This document shows positions 8,576-17,204 of a stretch of DNA of 64,000 nucleotides, in pieces. Origin of the DNA: Candidatus Pacearchaeota archaeon (lineage in GTDB: Bacteria; Patescibacteriota; Minisyncoccia; Minisyncoccales; Minisyncoccaceae); contig DAONGN010000001.1 in the NCBI GenBank assembly GCA_035404185.1, positions 186,001 to 250,000 of the forward strand. Reading direction: 5' to 3'. The notes beneath the pieces are model-generated. The model did no database searches. It was not told the origin of the DNA and was given only the letters and a program-made list of their open reading frames with translations. Made by a program: the position numbers and the translations under genes. Within the stretch, counting starts at the first letter, position 1; each line of letters opens with the position of its first letter.

Positions 8576-9690
8576 TATTTATTTCTGATTTCAAATCTCT
8601 TTTCTAGCTTTTCCATTTTGCTTACTATTCCGCCATATTCTAGTTCGCTATAGGGGAGCATAGCATTCCCAAAGAATCCTTGTTTTCTTATTTCTAAAGC
8701 TTTTTTAGAAATATTATCTCTGACATGGTCCCAGAATGGGTGATCGAAAGCATCAACTGCTTCAGTAAATTTTCCATGGTGAACACAGTAGGCAGCACAA
8801 GAAACTAAGGGAGGACCATCGAAGAAAGAAGTTGGACAGTTTTGTTTAACTGGCATTAATGGTCCAGTGTGACTACCACGCATAAAGCCAGCAACGTATG
8901 GTCCGATGGGATAAGGAGAAAGGATTTCTCCTGTTGCAGGAAAAACTCCTTGAGTTCTAACTAAATGAATCGGATCATCTTTGCCAGTATATTTTCCAGC
9001 AATATTTCTTAGTCTAGTTGTAGAAACTGCAACTGCTTTTTCGCCGTTTTCTCTAGAAACTATTTTTTCAATAACAAATCTTTCTGGATCTCTTAGTAAA
9101 GCAGCGATGTCGTAAACTTCTTCAGGAGCGTTTAGAGATATTATCCTATCGGCTTCAGTATATGAAACATCCATAATATCAAAACGGAATCCTTTAGCCA
9201 TATTAGGAGAAAGAATTAATCCTGAACAATACATTGGGTCAGTGAAGGCTAAATAAAGAGGAAGATTATAGGCTCCTGGGTCAGTTTTATCAGCGGCGAA
9301 GAAAAGAATTGGTTCATTGGGTCTTTCCTCAAATTCCATTTCACAAACAGCTGGTCCGAGTCCTTTTACGTTTCCCGAGAAAGCATCTTTTAATAAATCT
9401 TGGCCAGCACCGTATAATCCTTGGTCTTTAGCGACTTCAGTTCCAGCCTTAAATGCATCCCAAGCTAAATGATGAATTTCATCATTATTTTCCCCTCTAT
9501 TATGAGTACAAAGAATAGCAATATCGTCTCCAGTATAAGTTATTCTGAAATCAATAAGCATTCCTTTGTGATTCTGTTCAATATATTGCTTTACAGCGTT
9601 AAGAACTCTTTCGCTAGGTTTGATATGTCCGCCAATGCTGCCGATGTCGGCTTTAATGGCAGTAACCGTGATTTTGTCTCCTTTTTCCAT
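8575..9690 (-). CDS. Fructose-1,6-bisphosphate aldolase/phosphatase (archaeal type)
   Basis: Bifunctional gluconeogenic enzyme that condenses triose phosphates and dephosphorylates the product to fructose 6-phosphate; known mainly from archaea and deep-branching bacteria. The start region ITVTAIKADIGSIGGH matches the family, as do THNRGENN, HHLAWDAFK, FFAADKTDPGAYNLPLY and the active-site loop KYTGKDDP. In that loop Tyr234 and Lys237 (from the 9690 start) sit where the Sulfolobus enzyme has its Tyr229 and Schiff-base Lys232. The ATG at 9702 is also open, but a TATAAT box (minus strand 9706-9701) overlaps it, so the ATG at 9690 is preferred. It is a single gene with its own terminator. Confidence 0.92.
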   Translation of the reverse strand: MEKGDKITVTAIKADIGSIGGHIKPSERVLNAVKQYIEQNHKGMLIDFRITYTGDDIAILCTHNRGENNDEIHHLAWDAFKAGTEVAKDQGLYGAGQDLLKDAFSGNVKGLGPAVCEMEFEERPNEPILFFAADKTDPGAYNLPLYLAFTDPMYCSGLILSPNMAKGFRFDIMDVSYTEADRIISLNAPEEVYDIAALLRDPERFVIEKIVSRENGEKAVAVSTTRLRNIAGKYTGKDDPIHLVRTQGVFPATGEILSPYPIGPYVAGFMRGSHTGPLMPVKQNCPTSFFDGPPLVSCAAYCVHHGKFTEAVDAFDHPFWDHVRDNISKKALEIRKQGFFGNAMLPYSELEYGGIVSKMEKLEKRFEIRNK

Positions 9691-9736
9691 ATAATTATTC
9701 ATTATATTTATACTTTAATTATATTCCTATTCTTTA

Positions 9737-10753
9737 TTAAATCAATTTTTCTTGAGCTTTAGGAATAGGAAGATTTAAATGCTCATATGCTAGTTTTGTA
9801 GCTAGTCTTCCTTGAGAAGTTCTTTTTATTAAACCCGATTGAATTAAGTATGGTTCGTAAATATCTAAAATGGAATTTTTTTCTTCTGATGTTGCAGCAG
9901 AAAGAGCTTGTAATCCAGCTGGTCCGCCGTTGAATTTTTTAATAATAGCTTCAAGTATTTTTCTATCTCCTGGTTCAAGACCCATTTTGTCAATTTCTAA
10001 AAAGTCTAAAGCTTTATCGGAGATGTCTTTAGTTATTTTTCCTTGCCCTTCTATTTCTGCAAAGTCTCTCACTCTCTTTAAAAATTTATTAGCGATTCTC
10101 GGAGTACATCGAGATCTTTTAGATATTTCTTTAATTGCGTCTATTTCTATTTCTACATTTAATATATTGGAAGACCTTTTAATAATTTCTTCAATTTCAT
10201 TTAATTCGTAAAAGTTTAATTGAAATGTCGCTCCGAACCTGCTTCTTAATGGAGAAGAGATTAAATCGAGTCTAGTCGTTGCTCCGATTAGGGTAAAGCG
10301 AGGAAGGTCGATATCAATATTTTTTGCCATTGGTCCTTTCCCTAAAATTAAGTTAAGCTTAAAATCTTCCATAGCCGAATAAAGATATTCTTCGACAAAA
10401 TGATTTAGGCGATGAATTTCGTCGATGAAAAGAAAATCACCTTCATTTAAACTAGTTAAGAGGGCAACAAGATCGCCAGCTTTTTCAATAACTGGACCCG
10501 AGGTAACACGAATATTGGCGTTAGATTCTTTTGCGACCAGATGAGCAAGAGTGGTTTTGCCTAATCCAGCGGGTCCGTAAAACAAAATATGGTCTGGAGA
10601 TTCATTTCTTTTTTTTGCCGCATCAATCATGACCTTAACATTCTTTTTAATTCTTTCTTGTCCAATATAATCAGCCCATTTTTTAGGTCTTAGGGTGTTT
10701 TCAATGATTTCTTCGTCAGGATTAAGTTGTGGGGAAAAGCTCTTGACAGACAT
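9737..10753 (-). CDS. ruvB: Holliday junction branch-migration helicase RuvB
   Basis: AAA+ hexameric motor that drives branch migration with RuvA. Walker A is GPAGLGKTTLAH near residue 60, Walker B is LFIDEIHRLNHFVEE, the sensor is TLIGATTRLDLIS with arginine finger LRSRFG, and the C-terminal winged helix contains PGDRKILEAIIKKFNGGPAGL. The 338-residue length is typical. The start overlaps the promoter of the plus-strand structured RNA at 10779, which is divergent from it. Confidence 0.96.
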   Translation of the reverse strand: MSVKSFSPQLNPDEEIIENTLRPKKWADYIGQERIKKNVKVMIDAAKKRNESPDHILFYGPAGLGKTTLAHLVAKESNANIRVTSGPVIEKAGDLVALLTSLNEGDFLFIDEIHRLNHFVEEYLYSAMEDFKLNLILGKGPMAKNIDIDLPRFTLIGATTRLDLISSPLRSRFGATFQLNFYELNEIEEIIKRSSNILNVEIEIDAIKEISKRSRCTPRIANKFLKRVRDFAEIEGQGKITKDISDKALDFLEIDKMGLEPGDRKILEAIIKKFNGGPAGLQALSAATSEEKNSILDIYEPYLIQSGLIKRTSQGRLATKLAYEHLNLPIPKAQEKLI

Positions 10754-10772
10754 TTTAATAAGTGTTATGTTA
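10744..10772 (+). promoter_or_regulatory. Consensus sigma70 promoter for the structured RNA
   Basis: Perfect TTGACA at 10744-10749, 17-base spacer, then an extended -10 (TGT)TATGTT at 10767-10772. Predicted start about 10779. It overlaps the 5' end of the divergent ruvB. It is among the strongest promoters in the window. Confidence 0.8.
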
Positions 10773-10778
10773 TTAAGG

Positions 10779-10926
10779 CTCCCAAAAATGAACGATTATT
10801 GAACTGGGGGGAAAGGGAATTTCTTTAGTTAATGGATAACTTGGTTTCGACTGGGTTTCTCCTCAAGAAATTTCTTTAGCTTAGCCCAATGCTAACAAGG
10901 ACCCCCAGTTCAGGAATCGTTTTTTT
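10779..10926 (+). ncRNA. ssrS: Structured small RNA, 6S RNA candidate
   Basis: No protein is encoded here. The plus strand folds into one long rod. The closing stem is 10794-10811 with 10902-10919 (about 17 pairs, containing AACTGGGGG/CCCCCAGTT), an inner stem GGAATTTCTT (10817-10826) pairs with AAGAAATTTC (10865-10874), and the asymmetric 3' side contains a small hairpin TTAGC (10876-10880)/GCTAA (10891-10895). The closing stem runs directly into seven Ts, an intrinsic terminator. A consensus promoter lies just upstream. Size (about 148 nt), single long hairpin, large asymmetric bubble and 3'-side mini-hairpin are what 6S RNA looks like. No SRP signature (GGAAG...AGCAGCC) or RNase P core was found. 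That it is a transcribed structured RNA is well supported; the 6S identity is inference. Confidence 0.55.
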
Positions 10927-10927
10927 A

Positions 10928-12232
10928 TTATCCAACAACCCTTTTAACTTCTTCTATAGTTGTTACTCCTTTTAGAATTTTTATTAGTCCATCTTGCTTC
11001 ATCGTAGTCATCCCTTTTTTAATGGCTATTTTTTCTAGGGCTGAAGTTGATGGGGAAGTTAAAATGAAGTCTTGAATTTCATCATCAATTGATAGAGCTT
11101 CAAAAATTCCAACTCTTCCTTTGTATCCAGTAAAATTACAATATTCACAACCTTTTATTTTTGCTATTTTCATGTCGGGTTTTAATTCTGGCATATCAGA
11201 TCCTTGAGGCATATTCTCAAGGTCTTTTTTTATTTCTTCAAATAACTCAGGCGAGATTGTTTCTAGTCCTCCACATTTGGGGCAAACTTTTCTTACTAGC
11301 CTTTGAGCAATAGCAACGTTGATTGCAGGAGCAATATTAACTGCTTTTTCTCCTAAAGCTTGTAGTCTAGCAATAGTCCCAGCGGCGTCATTGGTGTGAA
11401 GGGTAGACAAAACTAGGTGACCAGTTAAAGCAGCCTGTAATGCTATTGAAGCAGTTTCTAAATCTCTGATTTCTCCAACTAGTATAGCGTCAGGATCTTG
11501 CCTAACGATTGATTTTAGTCCAGCGGCAAAATCATATCCCTTTTTTGGGTTAACTTGGGTTTGAGAAATTCCGTCTAAATGATACTCGATTGGATCCTCA
11601 ATGGTTACAACTTTAATTTCTGGGTTACTCAATTTTTTCAAGAAAGCGTAGAGAGTCGTTGTTTTACCAGAACCAGTAGGACCGGTGACGATAATCATTC
11701 CATTTGGTTTTTGTGCTTGCTCGGTAAATATTTGGTAGATATCTTTTCTTAATCCCAAGTCTTCCAAGCTTATTAAATTTTTAGGATTCAAAACCCTCAT
11801 AACGATAGTTTCTCCGTATTCAGTGGGTAAGGTAGAAACTCTAACTTCTATTTCTTCAGCAATTTCTCCTTTATTTACAATAATAGAGAATCTTCCGTCT
11901 TGTGGTTTGTCTTCAACGTTTAATTTTAGTCCCGAAAGAAGTTTAATTCTAGAAACAATTCTTTGGTGTCTCTGGACATCAAAAGAGGTAACTTCTTGTA
12001 ATATTCCGTCAATTCTTATTCTTAAAATTGATCCATTTTCAATTGCTTCAATATGCATGTCTGAGCTATCAAGGATAATCGCTCCAGACATTAAAATTTT
12101 AAGAAGGAAAGAAACGTCTTTTAAGGCAGCTGCTTCAATTTTGCTTTTTAAAGTTGGGACACCTAAAATGTCCTTTTCAAACTCAGCTTCCAATTCATTC
12201 TCTATTTCTATTTTTTCCGTTATTGTTTCCAT
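10928..12232 (-). CDS. pilB: GspE/PilB-type secretion or pilus assembly ATPase
   Basis: Hexameric ATPase powering type IV pilus or type II secretion assembly. It has Walker A GPTGSGKTTTLYAFL, the Asp box VTIEDPIEYHLDG, Walker B region DAILVGEIRDLETA, and the His box LVLSTLHTNDA. A tetracysteine zinc element is present (CPKC ... CEYC). At 434 residues it lacks the long N-terminal domain of many PilB proteins. No other pilus gene is adjacent except the degenerate DHH protein upstream, 5 bases away; a protein with a pilin-like leader is encoded at 45148. Type IV pilus genes are frequent in CPR genomes. Whether it serves a pilus or secretion cannot be told from this gene alone. Confidence 0.9.
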   Translation of the reverse strand: METITEKIEIENELEAEFEKDILGVPTLKSKIEAAALKDVSFLLKILMSGAIILDSSDMHIEAIENGSILRIRIDGILQEVTSFDVQRHQRIVSRIKLLSGLKLNVEDKPQDGRFSIIVNKGEIAEEIEVRVSTLPTEYGETIVMRVLNPKNLISLEDLGLRKDIYQIFTEQAQKPNGMIIVTGPTGSGKTTTLYAFLKKLSNPEIKVVTIEDPIEYHLDGISQTQVNPKKGYDFAAGLKSIVRQDPDAILVGEIRDLETASIALQAALTGHLVLSTLHTNDAAGTIARLQALGEKAVNIAPAINVAIAQRLVRKVCPKCGGLETISPELFEEIKKDLENMPQGSDMPELKPDMKIAKIKGCEYCNFTGYKGRVGIFEALSIDDEIQDFILTSPSTSALEKIAIKKGMTTMKQDGLIKILKGVTTIEEVKRVVG

Positions 12233-12237
12233 GGTTT

Positions 12238-13311
12238 TTATTTTAAGAAAGAAAGTACCTTATCTTTTGCTAAACTTATTGATGATTCTTCAGTTAGAAA
12301 CATTGCTCCATTGTTTTTAGAGACTCCTTTGAAATTGTTTACTATCTTCATTACTTCTGATTTATCGTCTGAATAAAATATTCCTTTAACAGATAGTGGG
12401 GAAGTCCGGCTTTCCCACAAAAGAAGGAAGGAAGGTATTTTAAAGAAATTTTTGATTTTTTCAATTACGAAGGAAAAATCTTTTGAAGTAGCATCATTAT
12501 CAAGCATGTTCTTTTCTGACAATGTTGATATATAAATATTTTCATTTTCAGAAATAGTTAGATTACTCAAAGCCAATTCAAGTATTTTTACTTTCGGATC
12601 GTTTTTAGAAATAAGGTTTAAATTTCCTCCTTTTTTAAACAACCACTTAATAGTTGGTATGTTTTTCTTATTGTAAACGTTTTTAGGGCTGATGGTCAAC
12701 CCATAAAGAAGGAAACTTGCTGATTCGTTATTCACATATTCTTTCCCCAGGTCTTTAATTAGGCAAGAGATAGCTTGGGACAATGATTGTCCGTCTTCAA
12801 CTAAATTTATTTCTCCATAGTTTTGATTGCTTAAATCGTTATCAATATTAATAATTGTACAACCATACAGTTGGTCAAGATTATTAGAGCATAATTGTTC
12901 AACTTCTTGAAACTCTTGAATGCCAACAGTTATTAGAATGTCATAATTGGCACTAGATAATAATGAATCGGTTCCAGAGATTATTTTGCAAGAATAACTT
13001 TCATTGTTTATGTCTCCAGTCTTGGGAGTAAGATATAAGTCAATTCCTTTATTATTTTTTTCATAATATACCTCTGAGATATCTTCTTTAAAGGAAATAT
13101 GGAATTTTTTTTGTTCTTTTTCTTTCAAGATTTCATATATTTTATCTGGAACTTCGTCTAAAGGGAAGAATATTTTCTTATTTGTTTTTCTTAAGGCAAA
13201 AAAAAGAGCCAAAGTAGCTCCTATAGCATCGTCATTTGCATTGATTTTGGTTAAAATTCCTATATTTTTACCACTTTCTATGCTGTTTTTTATCTTCAAT
13301 ATTTCTTCCAT
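12238..13311 (-). CDS. DHH-phosphoesterase-like protein with degenerate active site
   Basis: A 357-residue protein with the layout of DHH/DHHA1 phosphoesterases (NrnA/RecJ superfamily), but with its metal site changed. The first motif reads INANDDAIGATLA (residues 23-34), where active enzymes have HxNPDGDAIGS: the histidine is absent and DGD is NDD. The family-defining DHH reads DND in IINIDNDLSNQNYG, and the following SASFLLYGLTISPKN lacks the usual GIxTDT. It is therefore probably not a nuclease; a binding or regulatory role is possible. It sits 5 bases upstream of pilB on the same strand, suggesting co-transcription. The family assignment is by pattern and spacing only, so moderately sure. 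Confidence 0.6.
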   Translation of the reverse strand: MEEILKIKNSIESGKNIGILTKINANDDAIGATLALFFALRKTNKKIFFPLDEVPDKIYEILKEKEQKKFHISFKEDISEVYYEKNNKGIDLYLTPKTGDINNESYSCKIISGTDSLLSSANYDILITVGIQEFQEVEQLCSNNLDQLYGCTIINIDNDLSNQNYGEINLVEDGQSLSQAISCLIKDLGKEYVNNESASFLLYGLTISPKNVYNKKNIPTIKWLFKKGGNLNLISKNDPKVKILELALSNLTISENENIYISTLSEKNMLDNDATSKDFSFVIEKIKNFFKIPSFLLLWESRTSPLSVKGIFYSDDKSEVMKIVNNFKGVSKNNGAMFLTEESSISLAKDKVLSFLK

Positions 13312-13379
13312 GTTCTTGCCTTAACCTTACTGTATTTAGGGGTAAAAGTCAATTAGTTTTCTTTTTCTATTTTTAATAG

Positions 13380-13385
13380 TATAAT
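13380..13385 (+). promoter_or_regulatory. -10 box before tsaE
   Basis: Perfect TATAAT ending 10 bases before the tsaE ATG at 13396; no convincing -35. The predicted leader is only a few bases. Confidence 0.45.
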
Positions 13386-13395
13386 CAATGAATAT

Positions 13396-13833
13396 ATGGA
13401 ATATTTAACAGAAAATTATCTAGAAACCCAAGAGGTGGGAAAAGGCTTAGCAGAGGAAATAAAGAGAGGGTCAAGGGCTGTAGTTTTTGGACTGAAAGGA
13501 GATTTAGGAGCTGGTAAAACAACATTTTTACAAGGCTTTGCTAAGGGACTGGGAATTAAAGAAAAGATAATCAGTCCAACTTTTGTTATTATGAATAGGT
13601 TTGATCTTAAGGGTAAATTTAATAATTTCTATCATCTTGATTGTTATCGCATAGAGAAACCTAAAGAAATGGAAAGTCTTGGTTTCGAAGAAATAATTAA
13701 CAATCCTAAAAATATTGTTTGTATTGAGTGGCCAGAGAAAATAAAAAAATTACTTCCTGAAGATTTAATTTCAATTAAATTTAAGATTCTTGATGGAGAC
13801 AAAAGAGAAATAATAATTGATTATGGAAAATAA
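13396..13833 (+). CDS. tsaE: tRNA t6A37 biosynthesis ATPase TsaE
   Basis: ATPase needed by the TsaBD complex for threonylcarbamoyl-adenosine at position 37 of ANN-decoding tRNAs. P-loop GDLGAGKTTFLQGFAKGLGI around residues 34-53, then SPTFVIMNRF and the HLDCYRIEKPKEMESLGFEE segment, and IVCIEWPEKI, all family hallmarks. The 145-residue length is normal. It begins a rightward run of closely packed genes (exonuclease, kinase, regulator, mutM, holA, HAD). The next gene overlaps its 3' end by 11 bases. Confidence 0.94.
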   Translation: MEYLTENYLETQEVGKGLAEEIKRGSRAVVFGLKGDLGAGKTTFLQGFAKGLGIKEKIISPTFVIMNRFDLKGKFNNFYHLDCYRIEKPKEMESLGFEEIINNPKNIVCIEWPEKIKKLLPEDLISIKFKILDGDKREIIIDYGK

Positions 13834-14746
13834 AGAAAACTTTGTCATTATCGATAGTAACTCAGTAATTCATCGAGCATTTCATGCTTTGCCTCCTCTG
13901 AAAAACAAAAATGGGGAAGTGGTGAATGCTGTATACGGGTTTCTTTTGGTTTTATTTAAATTGCTCAAAGAATTGAAACCTAAATATTTTGTGGCTTGTT
14001 TTGATCTACCCGAACCGACCTTCAGGAAGAAAGCCTTTGAAGAATACAAGGCTCATCGAAAAAAAGCTCCAGATGAATTGTACAATCAGATTCCAATGGT
14101 TAAAAAAGTTTTAAAAGCTTTTAATGTCCCTATTTTTGAGATGGCTGGGTATGAAGGAGATGATTTGATCGGAACATTAACTAATTCTTTAACTAAAGGA
14201 AAAGAGGATGGTGTTAAAAATATTGTTGTTTCTGGAGACTTAGACAATCTTCAATTAATCAATGAAAATACTTTTGTTTATTTTTTAAATAAAGGGGTTA
14301 AAAACGGATTGATATACGATAAGAAGATGATAAGTGAGAAATTTGAAGGATTAACTCCGGAACAATTGATTGATTATAAAGGTTTGAGGGGTGATGTTTC
14401 TGATAATATTCCTGGGGTCAAGGGAATAGGAGAAAAGACGGCTTTGAAACTTATTAAAGAATTTGGAAGTATCGAAAATTTATATGTTAATATAGAAAAA
14501 AAGAACCTACCTAAGAGTGTTAAAGAAAAGCTTATCTCAGGTAAAGAAAAGGCTTTTTTGAGCAGGGAATTGTCAGAGATAAAAAAAGATGTGCCAATTG
14601 AAGTTAATATGAAAAATTGTGAATGGGGAGGATATAATGAAGAAGAAATTGTTTCTATGCTCAAAGATTTCGGATTTAATAGTTTAATTAAAAATATATC
14701 CACGGAAGAAGAAAAAACTGTTGGTCAAAATTTGAAGTTATGGTAA
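13823..14746 (+). CDS. Stand-alone 5'-3' exonuclease (PolA N-terminal/FEN-like)
   Basis: Flap-type nuclease that removes RNA primers and 5' flaps. It matches the N-terminal exonuclease domain of DNA polymerase I: FVIIDSNSVIHRAFHALPPL, YFVACFDLPEPTFRKKAFEEYKAHR, the metal-binding YEGDDLIGTL and VVSGDLDNLQLI, and the helix-hairpin-helix DYKGLRGDVSDNIPGVKGIGEKTALKLI. At 308 residues it ends after this domain; no polymerase or 3'-5' exonuclease domain follows, so it acts as a separate protein. The frame is open from 13817, but the ATG at 13823 (MENKENFVIIDS) fits better. It overlaps tsaE by 11 bases. Confidence 0.92.
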   Translation: MENKENFVIIDSNSVIHRAFHALPPLKNKNGEVVNAVYGFLLVLFKLLKELKPKYFVACFDLPEPTFRKKAFEEYKAHRKKAPDELYNQIPMVKKVLKAFNVPIFEMAGYEGDDLIGTLTNSLTKGKEDGVKNIVVSGDLDNLQLINENTFVYFLNKGVKNGLIYDKKMISEKFEGLTPEQLIDYKGLRGDVSDNIPGVKGIGEKTALKLIKEFGSIENLYVNIEKKNLPKSVKEKLISGKEKAFLSRELSEIKKDVPIEVNMKNCEWGGYNEEEIVSMLKDFGFNSLIKNISTEEEKTVGQNLKLW

Positions 14747-14757
14747 AATAAAGCTTA

Positions 14758-15924
14758 ATGTCGGAAAAAATATTAAATTTTACAGAGACTAAAGAAGACG
14801 AACTCAGAAGAGTGAGAGCGGCTCTTTTGAATATTTTAGAAGACACTGAAGAGGCTAGAAGGGAGGCGGTTAGAGAGAAGAATAAAACCATGGCAATTAT
14901 TGAAAATCTTACTGACGGTATTTTTCTTTTAAATAATAAGAATGAAGTAGAAATTATCAGTCCCTTAGTAGTCGATTTTTTTAAAAAAAACAAAGAAGAA
15001 ATTATAGGGAAAAATATTGTTGATTTATTCGACAGTGAAGAGCTTAAAGAATTTAAGGAATTATTAATAGATTCTAAAAAAGGAAAGATTAATAAGGTTA
15101 CAAAAAAAGAGATTTCAATTGGCCAAAGGATGAATATTGAAGTTTATACGATCTTTTTAGAAGAAAAACAAGAAGAAGGAGGAATTTTGATTATTCTTCA
15201 TGACGTGACGAGAGATAAATTAATTGAAAAAATGAAGACAGAATTTGTTTCAATTGCCGCCCATCAATTAAGAACTCCTTTATCAGCGATTAAGTGGACT
15301 CTCCGCATGGTATTAGACGGAGAGACAGGGGATATTACTCAGGAACAAAAAGATTTATTGGAAAAGACTTATGTTAGTAACGAGAGAATGATTAGTCTGA
15401 TTAACGATCTTTTAAATGTATCAAGAATTGAAGAAGGAAGATTTTTATATAAGCAAGAGATGGCTAGTCTTGAAGAAATTATTTCAACCGTTATTGATAG
15501 CTCTCAAGAGCTATTAAAGATGAAAAAAATGAAGATAATTTTCGACAGACCTAAAGAAATATTGCCTCAAGTTTATGTTGATAGAGAAAAAATGGAATTA
15601 GTTGTCCAAAACCTTTTAGAAAACGCTGTTAAGTATACTCCCGAAGGAGGTGAAATTAATATTTCTTTGGAAAAAAAGAATGACGAAGTTATTTTTAAGA
15701 TTAAAGATACAGGCGTTGGCATTCCAGAAGCTCAAAAAGAAAGAATATTCACTAAATTTTTTAGAGGAGATAATGTTATTCGAATGGAAACTGAGGGTTC
15801 CGGTTTAGGGCTATACACAACAAAGAATATTATAGATGCTCATAAGGGTAAAATTTGGTTTGATTCAAAAGAAGGAGAGGGAACTACTTTCACTTTTACC
15901 ATTCCAGTCATAACAAAGTCTTGA
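14758..15924 (+). CDS. Soluble PAS-domain sensor histidine kinase
   Basis: Two-component sensor kinase. Residues 1-45 form a charged helix, residues about 45-150 a PAS domain (ENLTDGIFLLNNKNEVEIIS ... GGILIILHDVTRDK), followed by HisKA with phospho-acceptor His169 in AAHQLRTPLSAIKWT, and HATPase_c with N box NLLENAVKYTPEGGE, G1 IKDTGVGIP, F box FTKFFRG and G2 GSGLGLYTTKNII. No membrane segment is visible, so the signal is cytoplasmic or comes through a partner. The response regulator at 15958 follows after 33 bases and is its likely partner. Confidence 0.93.
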   Translation: MSEKILNFTETKEDELRRVRAALLNILEDTEEARREAVREKNKTMAIIENLTDGIFLLNNKNEVEIISPLVVDFFKKNKEEIIGKNIVDLFDSEELKEFKELLIDSKKGKINKVTKKEISIGQRMNIEVYTIFLEEKQEEGGILIILHDVTRDKLIEKMKTEFVSIAAHQLRTPLSAIKWTLRMVLDGETGDITQEQKDLLEKTYVSNERMISLINDLLNVSRIEEGRFLYKQEMASLEEIISTVIDSSQELLKMKKMKIIFDRPKEILPQVYVDREKMELVVQNLLENAVKYTPEGGEINISLEKKNDEVIFKIKDTGVGIPEAQKERIFTKFFRGDNVIRMETEGSGLGLYTTKNIIDAHKGKIWFDSKEGEGTTFTFTIPVITKS

Positions 15925-15957
15925 CCAATAAACATAATAAGTTTAAAATGTGTATAT

Positions 15958-16326
15958 ATGTTTAAGAAGATATTATTAATCGAAGATGATAAGTTTTTGA
16001 GAGAATTAATGAATAAAAAACTCGTTATTTTGGGTTATGAGGTTGTTTCTGCCGCAGATGGAGAGTCAGGACTTATCATGATTAAGGAAACAAAACCAGA
16101 TGTGGTTTTATTGGATTTAATTTTACCAGGAATTAATGGATTTGAAGTTTTAGAGAAAGCTAAAAAAGATCCAGAAATCGCTAATATTCCAGTTGTTATT
16201 CTTTCTAATTTAGGACAAGGAGAAGATATCGAAAAAGGATTAGCCTTGGGAGCAAAAGACTTTTTAGTCAAAGCTCACTTTACTCCCCAAGAAATAGTTA
16301 ATAAATTAAAAAGTATTTTAGGATAA
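15958..16326 (+). CDS. Single-domain response regulator
   Basis: A 122-residue receiver domain without an output domain (CheY/Spo0F-like). The acidic pair is in LLIEDDKFLRE, the phospho-acceptor is Asp53 (VVLLDLILPGING), the switch Thr is Ser (VILSNLGQ), and the conserved Lys lies in AKDFLVKAHF. Start context is TATATATG without Shine-Dalgarno. Its ATG region follows the sensor kinase gene, and its stop overlaps the mutM ATG by one base, so kinase, regulator and mutM probably share a transcript. With no DNA-binding part, it must act through another protein. Confidence 0.93.
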   Translation: MFKKILLIEDDKFLRELMNKKLVILGYEVVSAADGESGLIMIKETKPDVVLLDLILPGINGFEVLEKAKKDPEIANIPVVILSNLGQGEDIEKGLALGAKDFLVKAHFTPQEIVNKLKSILG

Positions 16327-17204
16327 TGCCTGAACTTCCAGAAGTAGAAACAATAGTCAGAGATTTAAGAAAAGAGGTCCTCCATAGGACCTTTATTGAT
16401 ATTTGGACCGATGCAAAGGGAATGATCAAGAAAGATACTCTTGAAAGTTTTAAGAAAAAAATAATAGGAAAAGAAATAATCAATATTAGAAGAAGGGCCA
16501 AGAATATTTTAATAGATTTATCTGATGATTACGTTCTTTTAGTTCATCAAAAAATTGCAGGACATTTACTTTTTGGAAAATGGAAAATAGAAAAAGGGGT
16601 TTGGGTTTCAGAAAGAGAAGGTCCGCTCTTAAGTGATCCTATTAATAAATATATTCATGTTATTTTTTTATTAGACAATCACAAGCAATTGGCTCTATCT
16701 GACGCTAGAAAGTTTGCTAAAATTGAGCTATGGAAAAAAGAAGAATTAGAAACATCGAAAGAATTTATCAAATTAGGGCCAGAACCACTAGAAAAAGATT
16801 TTACCTTGTTAGAATTTAAAAAATTGTTCGAGAAAAAGAAAGGAAAGATTAAGCAGATTTTAATGGACCAGAACTTTATTTCTGGTATTGGTAATATCTA
16901 TGCTTCAGAAATTCTTTTTAGGGCCAAGATTCATCCCGAAGAAGAAATTAAGAATTTGAAAGATGAAGATTTGAAAAATATATATACAGCAATGAGAGAT
17001 ATTTTAGAGCGGGCAATTGAATTAAGGGGAGATAGTTTTTCTGACTTTAGAACATTATATGGAGAAAAAGGAGAAGCTCAAAATATGAATAAGGTTTATC
17101 AAAAAGATGGTCAGTCTTGTCCAAGATGTAAGGGAATGATAAAAAGAATAACACAGGGGGGAAGAGGAACGTTCTTTTGTCCTAAATGTCAAATAAAAAG
17201 ATGA
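16326..17204 (+). CDS. mutM: Formamidopyrimidine-DNA glycosylase
   Basis: Base-excision repair enzyme removing 8-oxoguanine and formamidopyrimidines, with AP lyase activity. The mature N-terminus PELPEVETIVRDL carries catalytic Pro1 and Glu2 (after Met removal). The helix-two-turn-helix LMDQNFISGIGNIYASEILF and the C-terminal zinc finger CPRC ... CPKC (residues about 265-290) are intact. Length 292 is slightly above the family norm. It overlaps the response-regulator stop by one base and the holA start by four. Confidence 0.95.
   Translation: MPELPEVETIVRDLRKEVLHRTFIDIWTDAKGMIKKDTLESFKKKIIGKEIINIRRRAKNILIDLSDDYVLLVHQKIAGHLLFGKWKIEKGVWVSEREGPLLSDPINKYIHVIFLLDNHKQLALSDARKFAKIELWKKEELETSKEFIKLGPEPLEKDFTLLEFKKLFEKKKGKIKQILMDQNFISGIGNIYASEILFRAKIHPEEEIKNLKDEDLKNIYTAMRDILERAIELRGDSFSDFRTLYGEKGEAQNMNKVYQKDGQSCPRCKGMIKRITQGGRGTFFCPKCQIKR

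Noticed and set aside
10779..10926. Signal recognition particle RNA or RNase P RNA
   Set aside because: No GGAAG...AGCAGCC tip or RNase P core sequences on either strand.
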